Shown here piece after piece: positions 24,216 to 35,564 of a stretch of 64,000 bases of DNA (position 1 is the stretch's first letter; every line of letters begins with the position of its first letter). Position numbers and translations under genes: made by a program. Source of the stretch: Helicobacter pametensis ATCC 51478 (GTDB lineage: Bacteria; Campylobacterota; Campylobacteria; Campylobacterales; Helicobacteraceae); NCBI RefSeq assembly GCF_000518225.1, contig NZ_JADE01000010.1, positions 1 through 64,000 of the forward strand. Direction: 5' to 3'. The notes below the pieces were generated by a model. It had not been told where the DNA came from and ran no database searches. It saw only the letters and a program-made list of their open reading frames with translations.

Positions 24216-27005
24216 ATGACTGATAAGCAGTTTTTGATTTTAGAGGCTTCAGCTGGGAGTGGAAAAACCTTTGCTTTAGCTTTGAGATATGTGTATTTGC
24301 TGCTTGAGGGAGCCAATATGGGGGAGATTCTTGCACTCACTTTTACCAATAAAGCTGTGGAGGAGATGCGTCAGCGGATTGGGGATTTTTTGTCTTTGCT
24401 TGGTGGATATGATGAGAATCAAGTGAGTAAGCGTGATGAACTTTTGGATGCTTTAGAGGCAGAATATGGATGGCAAAGAGAAAGAGTGCTTGCTTTGGCT
24501 CCCTCTCTTTTGGAAGATTATTGGAGGTATGGGGCTAGGATTTTGACCCTTGATGCATTCTTCAATATGATCTTGAAGCGTTTTTGCTGGTATGCTGGAG
24601 TTCCTTATCAATTTCAAATTAGAGATTTAGATTCTTCAGAAGTTGAAGAGCGATTTGTGAGATCTTTGAGTCCAAAAGAACAAAGCGAGATTCTCGCTCT
24701 TTGTTTGCACACACACCGTGAGTTAAATGATTTTTTTGAGCGTATTGAGAAGATTAGAGTGCGTTTTATGGATGCTGTGGATGAAGATGGGGGAGTGAGA
24801 GTGGGGATTGAGGAGTGTGAGAAGCGTGCGATGGAGGAGGCTTATAAAATCCAAGAATTGATCAGATCGCTTCCACAACTCTCACAAAAAGCACAGAATG
24901 CTGTTGATTTTTCTAATTTTAAGGAGCTATTGAAGAAGGGGGAAAGGTGGATTGTCGCAGGCTCACAATTCACATTTTTTAGAAAAGCAAATCTTGATGA
25001 AGATCTTTTTGAGTCTCTGCGATGTTTGGTCATTGAGGCTTTGGAGAAGCGTGAGCAAGTGATGCTTGGACTTTTGAGCGGAATTGTGTGGAAATATCAA
25101 GCATCAAGAGATGATGAAATCCGACAAAAAAATATCTTAAGTTTTTCTGATGTTATGCTCAAGGCTTTTGATCTTCTGTGCAAAAACCAGATCTCTAGGG
25201 AATTTTTTTATTTTCGTTTGGATGAGAAGATCTCTCATATCTTGCTTGATGAGTTCCAAGATACTAGTGTGATGCAATACAAGATTTTATTCCCTTTGAT
25301 TGAGGAGATTCTCTCAGGGGATGGACGCATTGGGAATCGTAGTTTTTTTGCTGTGGGAGATAAGAAGCAGAGCATTTATCAGTTTCGAGGAGGGTGTGGA
25401 GAGCTTTTGGATGTTCTCAAGAGGCTTTCAAGTGAGGTTTGTGTCGAGAATCTTGAAGTAAATTATCGAAGTTGTGCTGAGATTGTAGAGTTTGTAAATG
25501 AAGTCTTTGCTCCTCACATCAAGGATTATTTACCTCAAAAATCACACAAAAAGGGTGGATATGTGCGGATTTGGGATACCCAAGAGATAGGTGAAGATTA
25601 TGATGATTTGGATGTTTTTGCTTGTGTGAAAGTCGCAATCGATGATCTTTTGGCTCAGGGTGTGCTTCTTGATGAGATTGCGATTTTGGCTTTTACCAAT
25701 GCAGATGTGATGAGGCTTGGGGATTATCTTAAAGAATTTTTTTCTCCCATATCGACAAAAGAGAGTATCGCACTCTCCCTTAAAAGAGATGCGCAAATCT
25801 TGCTTGGATCACTTCGGTATTCTCAGAATCCATCAGAGCTTGAGAGAGTGAGATTGGTGAAATTATTGGGAGGAGAGCTTGAGGATGATGTGGAGCTTTT
25901 GCCTTTTGAGGGGGGAGATCTGGGGAGTTATATTTATAGGGCGATTGAGTTTTATGGATTGAATTCTAGAGTGGCTAAGCAAGTTTTGGAATTGGCGTGT
26001 ATGAGTGATGGAATCCAAGATTTTTTTGAGAGAGTTGAGGGCAGTAGAGATGCTCAAGAGGAACAAAAAGGATTGAAAATTTTGACGATCCATGCCTCCA
26101 AGGGGCTTGAGTTTGAGCATCTCATTGTGCTTGATCGTCTCAGTGGATCTCATCAAAGAGAGGATTTATTTTTTTGCCAATATGATGAGAAACTTGAGGG
26201 GAGATTATTTGTCACAGATAGTATGAGAGCCAAGATTGATCCGATGTATAAGCGTATTTTGGATCAAGAGAGGGAGAAAAAGCAGGAAGAGAAGAAAAAT
26301 CTCCTTTATGTGGCGCTTACACGCGCTTGCAAGTCATTGCATATTATGCCTATTTGCAAAAATAAGGCCAAAAGTGAATTTGAATGCATTGGCCTTGTGG
26401 AGGGAATGCAAGTGCTTGTCGCTCAGATTCGAGGAGAGATTTTGCCAAGTCATCAGATCAAGGGTTCTGGGGAGAAATCTGAGATTTTTGTGCATCAAGA
26501 GAGTTTTGGATCACAAGAGGGCTTTATCCAAAAAGAACAATCAAAAATGATCTTTAAAAATATTGCCTTGCTCAAGAGAGGTGAGGCATTTCATAAAGCG
26601 CTAGAGCTTTTTTTGGGATATTTGGCAAAGAATAGTGAGCTAAGACATTTTTTAAAAAATATTTATGGAATCTGGCTTAGTGATTTGCAGATAGAAGAGA
26701 TTTTGGACTCATTGGATCAAATAAAAACATTGCTGAATTTAAATTTTGGATCGACCCAAATTAAAAGTGAAGTATCATTTATCCAAGATTTTAAGCTTTA
26801 TCGCATTGATTGCTTGCTTTTGTGTTCCAATTTGGATGGAGAACTCCAAAGAGTTGTGGTGCTAGACTACAAAAGCGGGCTAAAAAAGGATGAGCATATT
26901 AGACAAGTGCAAACTTATGTAGATTTTGTAAAGAGTCAGTATGTGGATCTTGTGGTTGAGGGGTATTTGCTTTATTTAAATCAATGTGAGCTTGTTCAGA
27001 TTTGA
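24216..27005 (+). CDS. addA: AddA-type (RecB-like) helicase-nuclease
   Basis: 929 residues. Superfamily 1 helicase motifs: Walker A EASAGSGKTFAL (8-19), motif Ia LALTFTNKAVEEMRQRI, motif II DEFQDTSVMQYKIL, motif III GDKKQSIYQFRGG, motif V LTIHASKGLEFEHLIVLD, motif VI YVALTRAC. The C-terminus has the RecB-family nuclease core VVLDYKSGLKKDEHIRQVQTY. AddA with AddB resects double-strand breaks for RecA loading; in H. pylori (HP1553) it is needed for recombinational repair. It starts 9 bases after the autotransporter and is followed directly by nhaA, the H. pylori order. AddB is not in this window. Confidence 0.93.
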   Translation: MTDKQFLILEASAGSGKTFALALRYVYLLLEGANMGEILALTFTNKAVEEMRQRIGDFLSLLGGYDENQVSKRDELLDALEAEYGWQRERVLALAPSLLEDYWRYGARILTLDAFFNMILKRFCWYAGVPYQFQIRDLDSSEVEERFVRSLSPKEQSEILALCLHTHRELNDFFERIEKIRVRFMDAVDEDGGVRVGIEECEKRAMEEAYKIQELIRSLPQLSQKAQNAVDFSNFKELLKKGERWIVAGSQFTFFRKANLDEDLFESLRCLVIEALEKREQVMLGLLSGIVWKYQASRDDEIRQKNILSFSDVMLKAFDLLCKNQISREFFYFRLDEKISHILLDEFQDTSVMQYKILFPLIEEILSGDGRIGNRSFFAVGDKKQSIYQFRGGCGELLDVLKRLSSEVCVENLEVNYRSCAEIVEFVNEVFAPHIKDYLPQKSHKKGGYVRIWDTQEIGEDYDDLDVFACVKVAIDDLLAQGVLLDEIAILAFTNADVMRLGDYLKEFFSPISTKESIALSLKRDAQILLGSLRYSQNPSELERVRLVKLLGGELEDDVELLPFEGGDLGSYIYRAIEFYGLNSRVAKQVLELACMSDGIQDFFERVEGSRDAQEEQKGLKILTIHASKGLEFEHLIVLDRLSGSHQREDLFFCQYDEKLEGRLFVTDSMRAKIDPMYKRILDQEREKKQEEKKNLLYVALTRACKSLHIMPICKNKAKSEFECIGLVEGMQVLVAQIRGEILPSHQIKGSGEKSEIFVHQESFGSQEGFIQKEQSKMIFKNIALLKRGEAFHKALELFLGYLAKNSELRHFLKNIYGIWLSDLQIEEILDSLDQIKTLLNLNFGSTQIKSEVSFIQDFKLYRIDCLLLCSNLDGELQRVVVLDYKSGLKKDEHIRQVQTYVDFVKSQYVDLVVEGYLLYLNQCELVQI

Positions 27006-27019
27006 CAAAAGGAGTGGTT

Positions 27020-28327
27020 ATGGGACTGATTAAGGGAATAAAACATTTTATCCATCAAGAAAGTTTTGGAGGGATTTTTCTATTTGTGTGTGCCATGTTG
27101 GCTATGGTTGTGGCCAATAGCCCTTGGAGTGAGGCGTATTTTGCATTGTGGCATCAGAAATTTGGTTTTATGGTGGGAGAGAAGTTCATCGGTTTTAGCT
27201 TGCATTTGTGGATCAATGATGTGCTGATGTCTTTGTTTTTCTTGATGGTGGGATTAGAGATCAAAAGAGAGTTTTTGTTTGGGGGATTGGCTGGATTCAA
27301 AAAGGCGGCTTTTCCTGCGATTGCTGCAATTGGTGGGATGATTGTCCCTGCTGGAATCTATTTGATTTTCAATGCTGGGACTCCTACAGCTCATGGATTT
27401 GGAATCCCTATGGCGACAGATATTGCTTTTGCTTTGGGAGTGATTTTGTTGCTTGGTAGTCGTGTCCCTCCAGCATTGAAGCTTTTTTTGGTAACTTTGG
27501 CTGTCGTGGATGATTTGGGTGCGATTGTTGTGATTGCTCTTTTTTATAGTAGTGGAATTTCTGCGATGTGGCTTGGAATCTCTGCATGTATTGTCGCTCT
27601 TCTTGTAGTGCTCAATATGCTCAAAATCAGATCACTCCCCCCTTATCTCTTGCTTGGTGTTTTGCTTTGGCTGTGTGTGCATGAGAGTGGGATTCACGCC
27701 ACGATTTCTGCCGTTGTTTTGGCCTTTTGTATCCCTGTTGCTCCCAAGACTTCAAGAGAGAAATTTTTGGAGATTCTTAAAGATGAAGGTGGATATTTTG
27801 CCTCTGCACAATCTATCAATCCTTTGCTTGATGAGCAGCAAATCCATAGTCTTCATAAGATTCAATCAAGCATCAAAAGTGTGCAAAATCCACTTTTGCG
27901 TATGGAACATGCCTTGCATGATTGGTCAAAATTTTTAATTATGCCTTTGTTTGCTTTTGCCAATGCTGGGGTTGCACTAAAAGGAGGGATCGATCTGTCA
28001 GGCTCACATATCATCTATGGGATTGCACTTGGATTAGTAGTGGGGAAACCTGTAGGGATTCTTTTGCTGACTTATTTGTGTGAGAAATTTGGGATCGCTT
28101 CGCGTCCTGATGGATTGTCATGGGGGGCAATTTTGGGTGCTGGGATGTTAGCTGGGATTGGATTTACGATGTCGATGTTTGTGTCTAATCTTGCCTTTGA
28201 TGTGCCTCTCTATGGTGAGATAGCCAAAATTTCTATCTTGAGTTCATCGCTAGTTGCTGGAATCTTGGGTAGCCTATTTCTTTTGTTTCTTGGGGGGAAA
28301 AACAATATGCTAGAATCGCGGGCTTAA
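27020..28327 (+). CDS. nhaA: Sodium/proton antiporter NhaA
   Basis: Inner-membrane antiporter for sodium and pH balance. About 12 membrane helices; the ion-binding Asp pair is in LAVVDDLGAIVVIALFY, and MATDIAFALGVI is the unwound TM4 region. A hydrophilic loop (about 255-300, EILKDEGGYFASAQSINPLL) matches the Helicobacter form. ATG 27020 is chosen because AAAGGAG precedes it; an upstream in-frame codon at 27002 overlaps addA. yajC follows after 22 bases. Confidence 0.95.
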   Translation: MGLIKGIKHFIHQESFGGIFLFVCAMLAMVVANSPWSEAYFALWHQKFGFMVGEKFIGFSLHLWINDVLMSLFFLMVGLEIKREFLFGGLAGFKKAAFPAIAAIGGMIVPAGIYLIFNAGTPTAHGFGIPMATDIAFALGVILLLGSRVPPALKLFLVTLAVVDDLGAIVVIALFYSSGISAMWLGISACIVALLVVLNMLKIRSLPPYLLLGVLLWLCVHESGIHATISAVVLAFCIPVAPKTSREKFLEILKDEGGYFASAQSINPLLDEQQIHSLHKIQSSIKSVQNPLLRMEHALHDWSKFLIMPLFAFANAGVALKGGIDLSGSHIIYGIALGLVVGKPVGILLLTYLCEKFGIASRPDGLSWGAILGAGMLAGIGFTMSMFVSNLAFDVPLYGEIAKISILSSSLVAGILGSLFLLFLGGKNNMLESRA

Positions 28328-28349
28328 TCAAGACGCTAAAGGAACAATC

Positions 28350-28625
28350 ATGGAACAAAATAGTGCAATGGGAATCCTAACTTCCCTCATCCCTTTTGTG
28401 GTGATCTTTGCAATTTTTTATTTTCTATTTATTCGCCCACAACGCAATCAGCAAAAGAAGCACAAAGAAATGCTTGCAGCTCTAAAGGTTGGAGATAAGG
28501 TTGTCTCTTATGGTGGCATTGTTTGTGAGATCGTTAGGGTAGAGGAGAAATTTTTCACCGTGCGATCTGGAGAGAGTGTGATGCAGCTTGCAAGAGAGTA
28601 TGTGTCTTACAAGGTCGAGCAGTAG
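28350..28625 (+). CDS. yajC: YajC, Sec translocase accessory subunit
   Basis: 91 residues with one N-terminal membrane helix ([18 protein letters not shown]) and the conserved [29 protein letters not shown] segment. Part of the SecDF-YajC complex that aids protein export. secD begins 2 bases after its stop. Confidence 0.95.
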   Translation: MEQNSAMGILTSLIPFVVIFAIFYFLFIRPQRNQQKKHKEMLAALKVGDKVVSYGGIVCEIVRVEEKFFTVRSGESVMQLAREYVSYKVEQ

Positions 28626-28627
28626 AG

Positions 28628-30190
28628 ATGAATTATAGGCTGATTGTTTTTATCATATCTGGCTTGGTTGGGCTCTTTTTGAGCCTCCCTTCTTTCACAT
28701 CGATGTCTGGACCAAGGATCAATCTTGGGCTTGATTTGCAGGGGGGACTCACAATGCTTTTGGATGTGGATACCCAAAAAGCTGTGCAATCCAAATATGA
28801 TTCTTTGGCAACAGCCATTAGTTTTGAGACCAAGGAGCAAAAAATCCTCCTAGATCGAATGGAAGTGGGTGAAAATATCTTGCATTTTGAGCTTTTGGAT
28901 CCTGATGAAAAGCAAAAAATGGATGATATTTTGACAAAGCTTGGGGGTCTTGATGTTCTCTATGAGCAGGGAAAATATCAGGTCGTTTTCACTCTTGAAG
29001 AAAAAGAGCGTATTGAAAAAAGTGCAATCGATCAAGCGATTGGGACGATTAGAAATCGTCTTGATTTATTTGGGTTAGCAGAGCCAAGTGTCACGCGTCA
29101 GGGTCAAGAAAATATTCTAGTGCAATTGCCTGGAATCAAAACACAAGCAGAAGAAAAGAGAGCAATCAATCTGATCTCTAAATCTGCACACTTGCAAATG
29201 ATGGCTGTAGATGAGGCGCGCAATATGCGTGTAGAAAATATGAGTGATGCTGAAGCCAAACAATATGGAGATGTGATCCTTCCTTATGTAGATGGAGGGC
29301 AGAAAATCCTTCTCAAAGCTGTGCCAATTATTGATGGAGAAATGATCACAGATGCGAGGGTGGCTTATGATCAAAACTCTCAGCCCGTTGTGTCTTTTAG
29401 TTTGGATTCTAGAGGGGCTCAGATCTTTGGTGATTTTTCTGGAAATAATGTGGGGAAAAGAATGGCGATTGTGCTGGATGGGAAAGTGTATTCAGCTCCA
29501 GTGATTAGGGAGAGAATCGGAGGAGGAAGTGGGCAAATCAGTGGCAATTTTACCCCTCAAGAAGCAAGTGATTTGGCTATTGCTTTAAGAAGTGGAGCTC
29601 TCTCAGCACCCGTGCAAGTGATTGAAAAGAGAAGTGTGGGACCAAGTTTGGGGGCAGATAGCATCAAAGCTTCTATGATCGCTCTTTTTAGTGGGTTTGC
29701 GCTCGTGTTGGTCTTTATGATTGTGTATTATGCGATGGCTGGAGTGATTGCTGTATCGGCTTTGGTGATCAATATCGTATTGATTATTGCGATTATGGCG
29801 TGCTTGGGAGCAACGCTGACTTTACCTGGAATGGCTGGGATCGTCTTGACTGTGGGGATGGCAGTGGATGCAAATATCATTATCAATGAGCGCTTGCGAG
29901 AATCATTGCGTGAGGGACGCAATATTGTGCAGGCTATTGAAGAGGGATATGCCAATGCTTCAAGGGCGATTTTTGATTCTAATTTCACCTCGGTTATTGC
30001 TGCATTTTTGCTCTATGTGTATGGGACTGGGGCGATCAAAGGATTTGCAATCACAATGGCAATTGGGATCGTCGTCTCTGTTTTAACTGCAATCATTGGC
30101 ACACATGGGATTTATATCGCATTGAGCAAGAAGATTGCAAAAAGTCGCAACACATCTTTTTGGCTTGGGGTAAAGCATGGAGCTCATTAA
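28628..30190 (+). CDS. secD: SecD, protein-export membrane protein
   Basis: 520 residues. N-terminal helix, then [15 protein letters not shown] (the D1 motif), a large periplasmic domain, and five C-terminal helices with [16 protein letters not shown] carrying the proton-relay Asp. SecD with SecF uses the proton gradient to pull proteins out on the periplasmic side. Overlaps secF by 14 bases. Confidence 0.96.
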   Translation: MNYRLIVFIISGLVGLFLSLPSFTSMSGPRINLGLDLQGGLTMLLDVDTQKAVQSKYDSLATAISFETKEQKILLDRMEVGENILHFELLDPDEKQKMDDILTKLGGLDVLYEQGKYQVVFTLEEKERIEKSAIDQAIGTIRNRLDLFGLAEPSVTRQGQENILVQLPGIKTQAEEKRAINLISKSAHLQMMAVDEARNMRVENMSDAEAKQYGDVILPYVDGGQKILLKAVPIIDGEMITDARVAYDQNSQPVVSFSLDSRGAQIFGDFSGNNVGKRMAIVLDGKVYSAPVIRERIGGGSGQISGNFTPQEASDLAIALRSGALSAPVQVIEKRSVGPSLGADSIKASMIALFSGFALVLVFMIVYYAMAGVIAVSALVINIVLIIAIMACLGATLTLPGMAGIVLTVGMAVDANIIINERLRESLREGRNIVQAIEEGYANASRAIFDSNFTSVIAAFLLYVYGTGAIKGFAITMAIGIVVSVLTAIIGTHGIYIALSKKIAKSRNTSFWLGVKHGAH

Positions 30191-31148
30191 AAATAATAAA
30201 GTCCTAGATTTTGTCAAATATAATCATTTTACATTCACATTTTCTTGCTTTGTGATTGTGTGCTCAATTCTTTTGATTGTTTTTAAGGGATTTAGTTTTG
30301 GTGTAGATTTTACGGGTGGAACTTTGGTGCAGATTCAATATGAGCAAAATGCACCGATTGCAAAGATTAGAACCCTTCTTGATCGTGATGCAAATTTTAA
30401 GGGCTCGCAGGTCAGCGAGTTTGGATCCAAACAAGAAATCTTGATCAAAATCCCTTTTTCACCAAATGTTAAGACTTCAGAAGTTGATGCACGCATCACT
30501 GCTTTGCTTAAAAGTAGCGGGACATTTGAAATCCGTCGTGTGGATTCTGTTGGACCCAAAGTGGGAAAAGAGCTTCAAGAAAAGGGATTCTTGGCTTTGA
30601 GTTTGGCGATGCTAGCAATCTTGGCTTATGTCTCTTTTCGCTATGAGTGGAAATTCGCACTTGCTGCTGTTTTGGCTCTGTGTCATGATGTTTTGATTTC
30701 ATCTGCTTGCATTATTTTGTTTGATGTGGATTTTAACCTTGAAGTCGTTGCCGCACTTTTGACAATTATTGGTTATTCCATCAATGACACGATCATTATT
30801 TTTGATCGTATTAGAGAGCAGGTTATCAGCGGAAAAGCTCATGATTTGAGATCTGTGATCAATGATGGATTGTCCTCAACACTTTCTCGAACACTTCTGA
30901 CTTCATTGACCGTCTTTTTTGTGGTCTTTACACTCTATGTTTTTGGCGGCGAGATTATCATCGGATTTAGTTTGCCTATGCTTGCGGGCGTGATTGTTGG
31001 GACTTATAGTTCTCTATTTTTTGCACCTCGCCTGATTATGCTCTTTGGATTTGATTTGCAGGATTATCGCAACAAATTACTTGAGAAGCAAAAACGCGCA
31101 AGAGAGCGAGAGAAAATGCGTGAAATGTATGAGAATGGTCAGGTTTAA
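30177..31148 (+). CDS. secF: SecF, protein-export membrane protein
   Basis: 323 residues. [15 protein letters not shown] near the first helix, periplasmic domain, and five C-terminal helices with [20 protein letters not shown], the signature of SecF. The C-terminal tail is charged ([21 protein letters not shown]). ATG lies within the end of secD, so the two are translationally coupled. Confidence 0.96.
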   Translation: MELIKNNKVLDFVKYNHFTFTFSCFVIVCSILLIVFKGFSFGVDFTGGTLVQIQYEQNAPIAKIRTLLDRDANFKGSQVSEFGSKQEILIKIPFSPNVKTSEVDARITALLKSSGTFEIRRVDSVGPKVGKELQEKGFLALSLAMLAILAYVSFRYEWKFALAAVLALCHDVLISSACIILFDVDFNLEVVAALLTIIGYSINDTIIIFDRIREQVISGKAHDLRSVINDGLSSTLSRTLLTSLTVFFVVFTLYVFGGEIIIGFSLPMLAGVIVGTYSSLFFAPRLIMLFGFDLQDYRNKLLEKQKRAREREKMREMYENGQV

Positions 31149-31164
31149 AAAGGAGTAGGATAGG

Positions 31165-31506
31165 ATGGATTGGGGTAGGGTTTTTTTTATTTTCTTTAGC
31201 TTGATGAGTTTGACTTCCGTGATAGGGTATGTGTATGATTCTAATCTTGTGATGCTTTTTATCGCAGCTGCGGTGAATTTCATCTCAACAACACTTAAAA
31301 TCGGAGTGAAAAATCTTTTGTCATCTGAGATGCTTGCAAGTTCTCTTGTCGTCGATCTTCACTTGATTCCTGCCTTTTTATTTCATCAACTCTCCAACGA
31401 TATTCAAATGGCCAATGCTTTGGCAATCGGGGCTCTTGCAGCAAGTATTTTTTCAGTAGCACTGATGCTAATTGAGTGTGCTAAGAGCAAAGATTCTGAT
31501 TATTAG
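31165..31506 (+). CDS. Conserved Campylobacterota membrane protein (DUF6394-like)
   Basis: 113 residues with about three membrane helices (VFFIFFSLMSLTSVIGYVY, VMLFIAAAVNFISTTLKIG, ALAIGALAASIFSVALMLIE). Same position as H. pylori HP1548, between secF and leuS. No function is known. The DUF number is from memory and less certain than the gene itself. Confidence 0.85.
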   Translation: MDWGRVFFIFFSLMSLTSVIGYVYDSNLVMLFIAAAVNFISTTLKIGVKNLLSSEMLASSLVVDLHLIPAFLFHQLSNDIQMANALAIGALAASIFSVALMLIECAKSKDSDY

Positions 31507-31516
31507 GATGGCATAG

Positions 31517-33940
31517 ATGCAAGAATATAATCCAAAAGAAATTGAGAAAAAGTGGCAACAAAAATGGCTCAGTCAAGGAGCATTTGAATGGAAGGCAGAT
31601 TCTAAACAACCCAAAAAATACATTCTTAGTATGTTTCCCTATCCTAGTGGAAATATCCATATGGGGCATGTGAGGAATTATTGTATCGGTGATGCGATGG
31701 CAAGACACTATCGCAAAAAGGGATTTAATGTCTTGCATCCGATTGGATGGGATGCTTTTGGGATGCCTGCTGAAAATGCCGCCATCAAGCATGGAATCCA
31801 CCCCAAAGATTGGACTTATTCCAATATTGCGGCGATGAAAAAGGAATTGATGAGCTTGGGATTTTCTTTTGCACAAGAAAATGAGCTCGCGACATGCGAT
31901 GAGGACTATACTCATTGGGAGCAAAAGTTTTTTATTGATCTTTGGAATGCTGGGCTGATTTATCGCAAAAGGGCTCTGCTTAATTGGTGCCCCAATGATC
32001 AAACGGTGCTAGCCAATGAGCAGGTGATTGATGGAAAGTGTTGGAGATGTGATACAGAGGTTGTGCAAAAAGAAATGTATCAGTATTACATCAAGATCAC
32101 AGATTTTGCTCAAGAGCTTTTGGATGATTTGGATTCTTTGGAGGGGAAATGGCCCTCTCAAGTGCTCAATATGCAAAGAAATTGGATTGGAAAGTCTAGT
32201 GGCTTAGAGTTTGAACTCAAGCTCACAGAAGATGCTATGGCTAAGACCAATATCTCTTCTCTTAAGGTTTTTACAACAAGACCTGATACGATTTTTGGTG
32301 TGACTTATTGTGCGATTGCACCAGAGCATGAGATCACAAAAGCTATGCTTGATTCTCTTCCTTTGGAATCTCAAAAGATGATCAAAGCTATGCAAAATAC
32401 TAATGCGCGCAATCGTGCTATGGCAAAAAAAGAGGGAGTGGCTTTGGGGATTGAGGTGATTCATCCTCTAACTCAAGAAAAAATCCCACTTTGGGTGGTC
32501 AATTTTGTGTTAGGTGATTATGGATGTGGTGCTGTGATGGGGGTTCCTGCCCATGATGAGAGAGATTATGAATTTACCTCACTTTATCATTTGCCTATCA
32601 AAAAAGTTATCCAAAGTGATGAGATTCCCTACTGTGGCGAGGGAGAGCTTGTGGAGAGCGGAGAGTTTAGTGGGCTTTATAATCTTGAGGCAAAACAAAA
32701 GATCATTCAATATTTTCAAACCAACAAAATGGGGCAAGGGATCACTAATTTCAAGCTAAGGGATTGGGGGATCTCGCGTCAGCGCTATTGGGGGACTCCA
32801 ATCCCTCTGATTCATTGCAAGCATTGTGGAATCGTGGCAGAAGAAAAACTTCCTGTGCTTTTGCCCTATGATGTTGTGATCGATGGAGAAGGGAATCCAC
32901 TGCAGAAGCACTTAACTTGGGGAGTATGCAAATGTCCAAAATGTGGAAATGAAGCCAAACGCGAAACAGATACGATGGATACATTTATGGAATCTAGCTG
33001 GTATTTTTTGCGCTACAGCACACCTAAGGCAATGCGTCAGACAAAGGCATTGGATAAGGATTCTTTGAGATATTGGCTGAGTGTTGATGAGTATATTGGT
33101 GGAGTGGAGCATGCGATCTTGCATCTATTGTATGCGCGATTTTTCACAAAGGTGCTTAGGAGTTTGGGGCATTTGGAGATCAGTGAGCCATTTGAGCATC
33201 TTCTAACTCAAGGAATGGTGCTCAAAGATGGAGCCAAGATGAGCAAAAGCAAGGGCAATACCATCGATCCCAATGCGATCATTGAGCGATATGGAGCAGA
33301 TAGTGCGAGATTATTTGTACTTTTTGCTGCACCTCCAACAAAGGAGCTAGAGTGGAATGATGATGCGCTAGAGGGCGCATATCGATTTATCAAGCGCTTA
33401 TGGGAGAGATCTAAAAATGTGCAGCCTCTTGATTCTCAGCCCAAGATCGATGCCTCTACTCTGACAAAAACAGAAAAATATGCACGCAAGAAAGTCTATG
33501 AGGCACTTAAAAAAAGTGATGAGATTTTCAATAAAATAATCGCTGGCTATCCATTTAATACTCTGATTAGCTCCTGTATGGAGGCACTGAATGCTTTGAG
33601 CGATCAAGAGCATCCCTTGGTGTGGAGTGAGGGGTATTTTGTATTGCTTAATATTTTGGAGCCTGTGATTCCTCATGTGTGTCATGAATTAAGCACTCAA
33701 TACTTTAAGGGGAGTAATTTGGGAGAAATTGTGTTTGATTCTTTGGCACTTGAAGAAGATATGCAGGTGATTGTGGTGAGTGTTAATGGGAAAAAGAGGG
33801 CAGATATCGAAATCCCTAAAGGAGCTTCAAAAGAAGAAGTTTTGGGACTTGCCAAAAAAGCTATTGAAAAATGGCTCGTTGGAGAAATAATCAAAGAAAT
33901 TTATGTGCCCAATAAACTTGTCAATTTTGTTTTGAAATGA
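31517..33940 (+). CDS. leuS: Leucyl-tRNA synthetase
   Basis: 807 residues. Class I motifs: [12 protein letters not shown] (HIGH) near residue 45 and [12 protein letters not shown] (KMSKS) near 575. An editing domain ([19 protein letters not shown]) is present between, plus zinc-binding Cys pairs ([10 protein letters not shown] and [11 protein letters not shown]). Ends four bases inside lptE-like gene's start. Essential translation enzyme. Confidence 0.97.
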   Translation: MQEYNPKEIEKKWQQKWLSQGAFEWKADSKQPKKYILSMFPYPSGNIHMGHVRNYCIGDAMARHYRKKGFNVLHPIGWDAFGMPAENAAIKHGIHPKDWTYSNIAAMKKELMSLGFSFAQENELATCDEDYTHWEQKFFIDLWNAGLIYRKRALLNWCPNDQTVLANEQVIDGKCWRCDTEVVQKEMYQYYIKITDFAQELLDDLDSLEGKWPSQVLNMQRNWIGKSSGLEFELKLTEDAMAKTNISSLKVFTTRPDTIFGVTYCAIAPEHEITKAMLDSLPLESQKMIKAMQNTNARNRAMAKKEGVALGIEVIHPLTQEKIPLWVVNFVLGDYGCGAVMGVPAHDERDYEFTSLYHLPIKKVIQSDEIPYCGEGELVESGEFSGLYNLEAKQKIIQYFQTNKMGQGITNFKLRDWGISRQRYWGTPIPLIHCKHCGIVAEEKLPVLLPYDVVIDGEGNPLQKHLTWGVCKCPKCGNEAKRETDTMDTFMESSWYFLRYSTPKAMRQTKALDKDSLRYWLSVDEYIGGVEHAILHLLYARFFTKVLRSLGHLEISEPFEHLLTQGMVLKDGAKMSKSKGNTIDPNAIIERYGADSARLFVLFAAPPTKELEWNDDALEGAYRFIKRLWERSKNVQPLDSQPKIDASTLTKTEKYARKKVYEALKKSDEIFNKIIAGYPFNTLISSCMEALNALSDQEHPLVWSEGYFVLLNILEPVIPHVCHELSTQYFKGSNLGEIVFDSLALEEDMQVIVVSVNGKKRADIEIPKGASKEEVLGLAKKAIEKWLVGEIIKEIYVPNKLVNFVLK

Positions 33941-34458
33941 GATTTTTCGCTCTTGTTTGGTTGATTTTCTTAGTGGGTTGCGGGTATCAGCCTATTTCAT
34001 ATTACACCTCATCTGCCTTTGGTAAGAGTGTTTATGTCGAAATCAAAATTCATCCTGATTTTCCAAGGGCAGGTGTAAGTCTCAAAAATGAATTAAACCA
34101 CGCACTTCTTGCACGCCTACATCTTGAACTTGCCTCCAAAGAGGAAGCTCAAAGTGTGATTGAAGCTGAGGTTTCAAATTTGAAGTTTGATATGATTGCT
34201 CAAGATGCACAAGGCTTTGCCAACCACTATCGAGCAAATGTTCAAGTCACATTGACTTATAAAGACCTAGATGAGCAAGAATACAAAATGGTTTTGGGGG
34301 CATCAAGTGATTATGCTGCGAGTGAAACGATGACTTCTGTGGCGATTGAGAAGGCACAACTTGAGGCGATCAACTCAGCTTTGCGTAGTATCGTCGATCA
34401 GTTTGTTTCTAAGATTTTTTATCAAGGTGCTCTCTTTCAGAGACGGAAGCAGCAGTGA
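33937..34458 (+). CDS. lptE: LptE-like LPS-assembly lipoprotein
   Basis: 173 residues: lipoprotein signal with lipobox ([17 protein letters not shown]; Cys about residue 15), a periplasmic domain with [15 protein letters not shown] and [14 protein letters not shown], and a final helix. GYQP after the Cys is typical for LptE, which plugs LptD at the outer membrane to insert LPS. Gene order leuS-lptE-folC matches H. pylori HP1547-HP1545. Overlaps leuS and folC by 4 bases each. Assignment to LptE is by pattern and context. Confidence 0.8.
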   Translation: MRFFALVWLIFLVGCGYQPISYYTSSAFGKSVYVEIKIHPDFPRAGVSLKNELNHALLARLHLELASKEEAQSVIEAEVSNLKFDMIAQDAQGFANHYRANVQVTLTYKDLDEQEYKMVLGASSDYAASETMTSVAIEKAQLEAINSALRSIVDQFVSKIFYQGALFQRRKQQ

Positions 34459-35564
34459 GAGATTTGATCGCCTATCTTGAAACAAAGGGGCGTGAGTATG
34501 CTCCATTTGATCCTAGTCGAGCTCGCTCTATTTTTGAAGGATTTAGGCAGGATTTTTGGGGGGATTTTCATGCCAAGATCATCCATATCATTGGGACTAA
34601 TGGTAAGGGTAGCACGGGTCGTTTTATCGCATTGAGTTTGGCAAAAGATCACAAGATTCTCCATTTTACCTCTCCACATCTTTTTGACTTTAGAGAGCGT
34701 TTTTATCGCAATGATGGACTTGTGTCTTGGGAGGATTTGCAAAAGGCACATGAGATCTTGATCAATCAGCCCTATATGCACAAGGCAAGTTATTTTGAGT
34801 ATGCGACATTTTTGGCTTTTTATTTGGCAAAAGATGTGGATATGCTGATTTTAGAGGCTGGATTGGGTGGTGAGTTTGATAGCACCAATGTGGTGGATGA
34901 TAAGATTTCAGTTTTTACTCAGATTGGATTGGATCATATGGAGTTTTTGGGCAATACTCTTGAAGAGATTGCCACAACAAAGCTTAATGCGATGGGAAAA
35001 GTTGCATTTTTGGGAATCCAAAAAGATTCAAAGATCAATAAACTTGCCTTGAGAATTGCTATGGATAAGGGGAGCAAACTCTATGAGGTATGTCAATACG
35101 AGCAGGATCCTCATTTTCCAGATTTTTTAAACCAAAATTTTGCCCTAGCATCAAAAGTTGTGAAATTTTTGGGTGCTAGGATGTGTCAGAAGCAAGAGCT
35201 TAATCTGCCTGCGCGCATGCAGAGGGTGCGTGAGAATATTTGGCTAGATGTGGGACATAATGAAGATGCTGCACGAGCTGTTTGTCGTGAGTTAGCTGGG
35301 CAAAAAGTTGTTTTGGTCTTTAATGCCTATGTTCAAAAAGATCTCCACTCTGTGTTGGCTGTGCTGAAGGAAATTATCCTTAGAGTTGAAATTGTTTCTA
35401 TCTCTCATGAGAGGATCACTCCAAGAGATGTATTGGAGCAGACTTTGAGGAGTGAAGGCTTGCCATTTTGTGAATTTGAGGGGTTTTGTGAGGATCAAAC
35501 TTATCTTGTGTTTGGTTCTTTTAGTGTAGTGGGTGAAATTTTGGAGCATTATCTTGAATCATAA
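34455..35564 (+). CDS. folC: Folylpolyglutamate / dihydrofolate synthase
   Basis: 369 residues. Mur-ligase-like ATP site HIIGTNGKGSTGRFIA (about 50-65), FTSPHLFDFRERF, ILEAGLGGEFDSTNVV and TQIGLDHMEFLGNTLEEIA are all FolC signatures. Adds glutamate to dihydropteroate and folates. The start is GTG (34455), in a GTGA overlap with lptE. Its end overlaps the csd2 reading frame. Confidence 0.93.
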   Translation: MRDLIAYLETKGREYAPFDPSRARSIFEGFRQDFWGDFHAKIIHIIGTNGKGSTGRFIALSLAKDHKILHFTSPHLFDFRERFYRNDGLVSWEDLQKAHEILINQPYMHKASYFEYATFLAFYLAKDVDMLILEAGLGGEFDSTNVVDDKISVFTQIGLDHMEFLGNTLEEIATTKLNAMGKVAFLGIQKDSKINKLALRIAMDKGSKLYEVCQYEQDPHFPDFLNQNFALASKVVKFLGARMCQKQELNLPARMQRVRENIWLDVGHNEDAARAVCRELAGQKVVLVFNAYVQKDLHSVLAVLKEIILRVEIVSISHERITPRDVLEQTLRSEGLPFCEFEGFCEDQTYLVFGSFSVVGEILEHYLES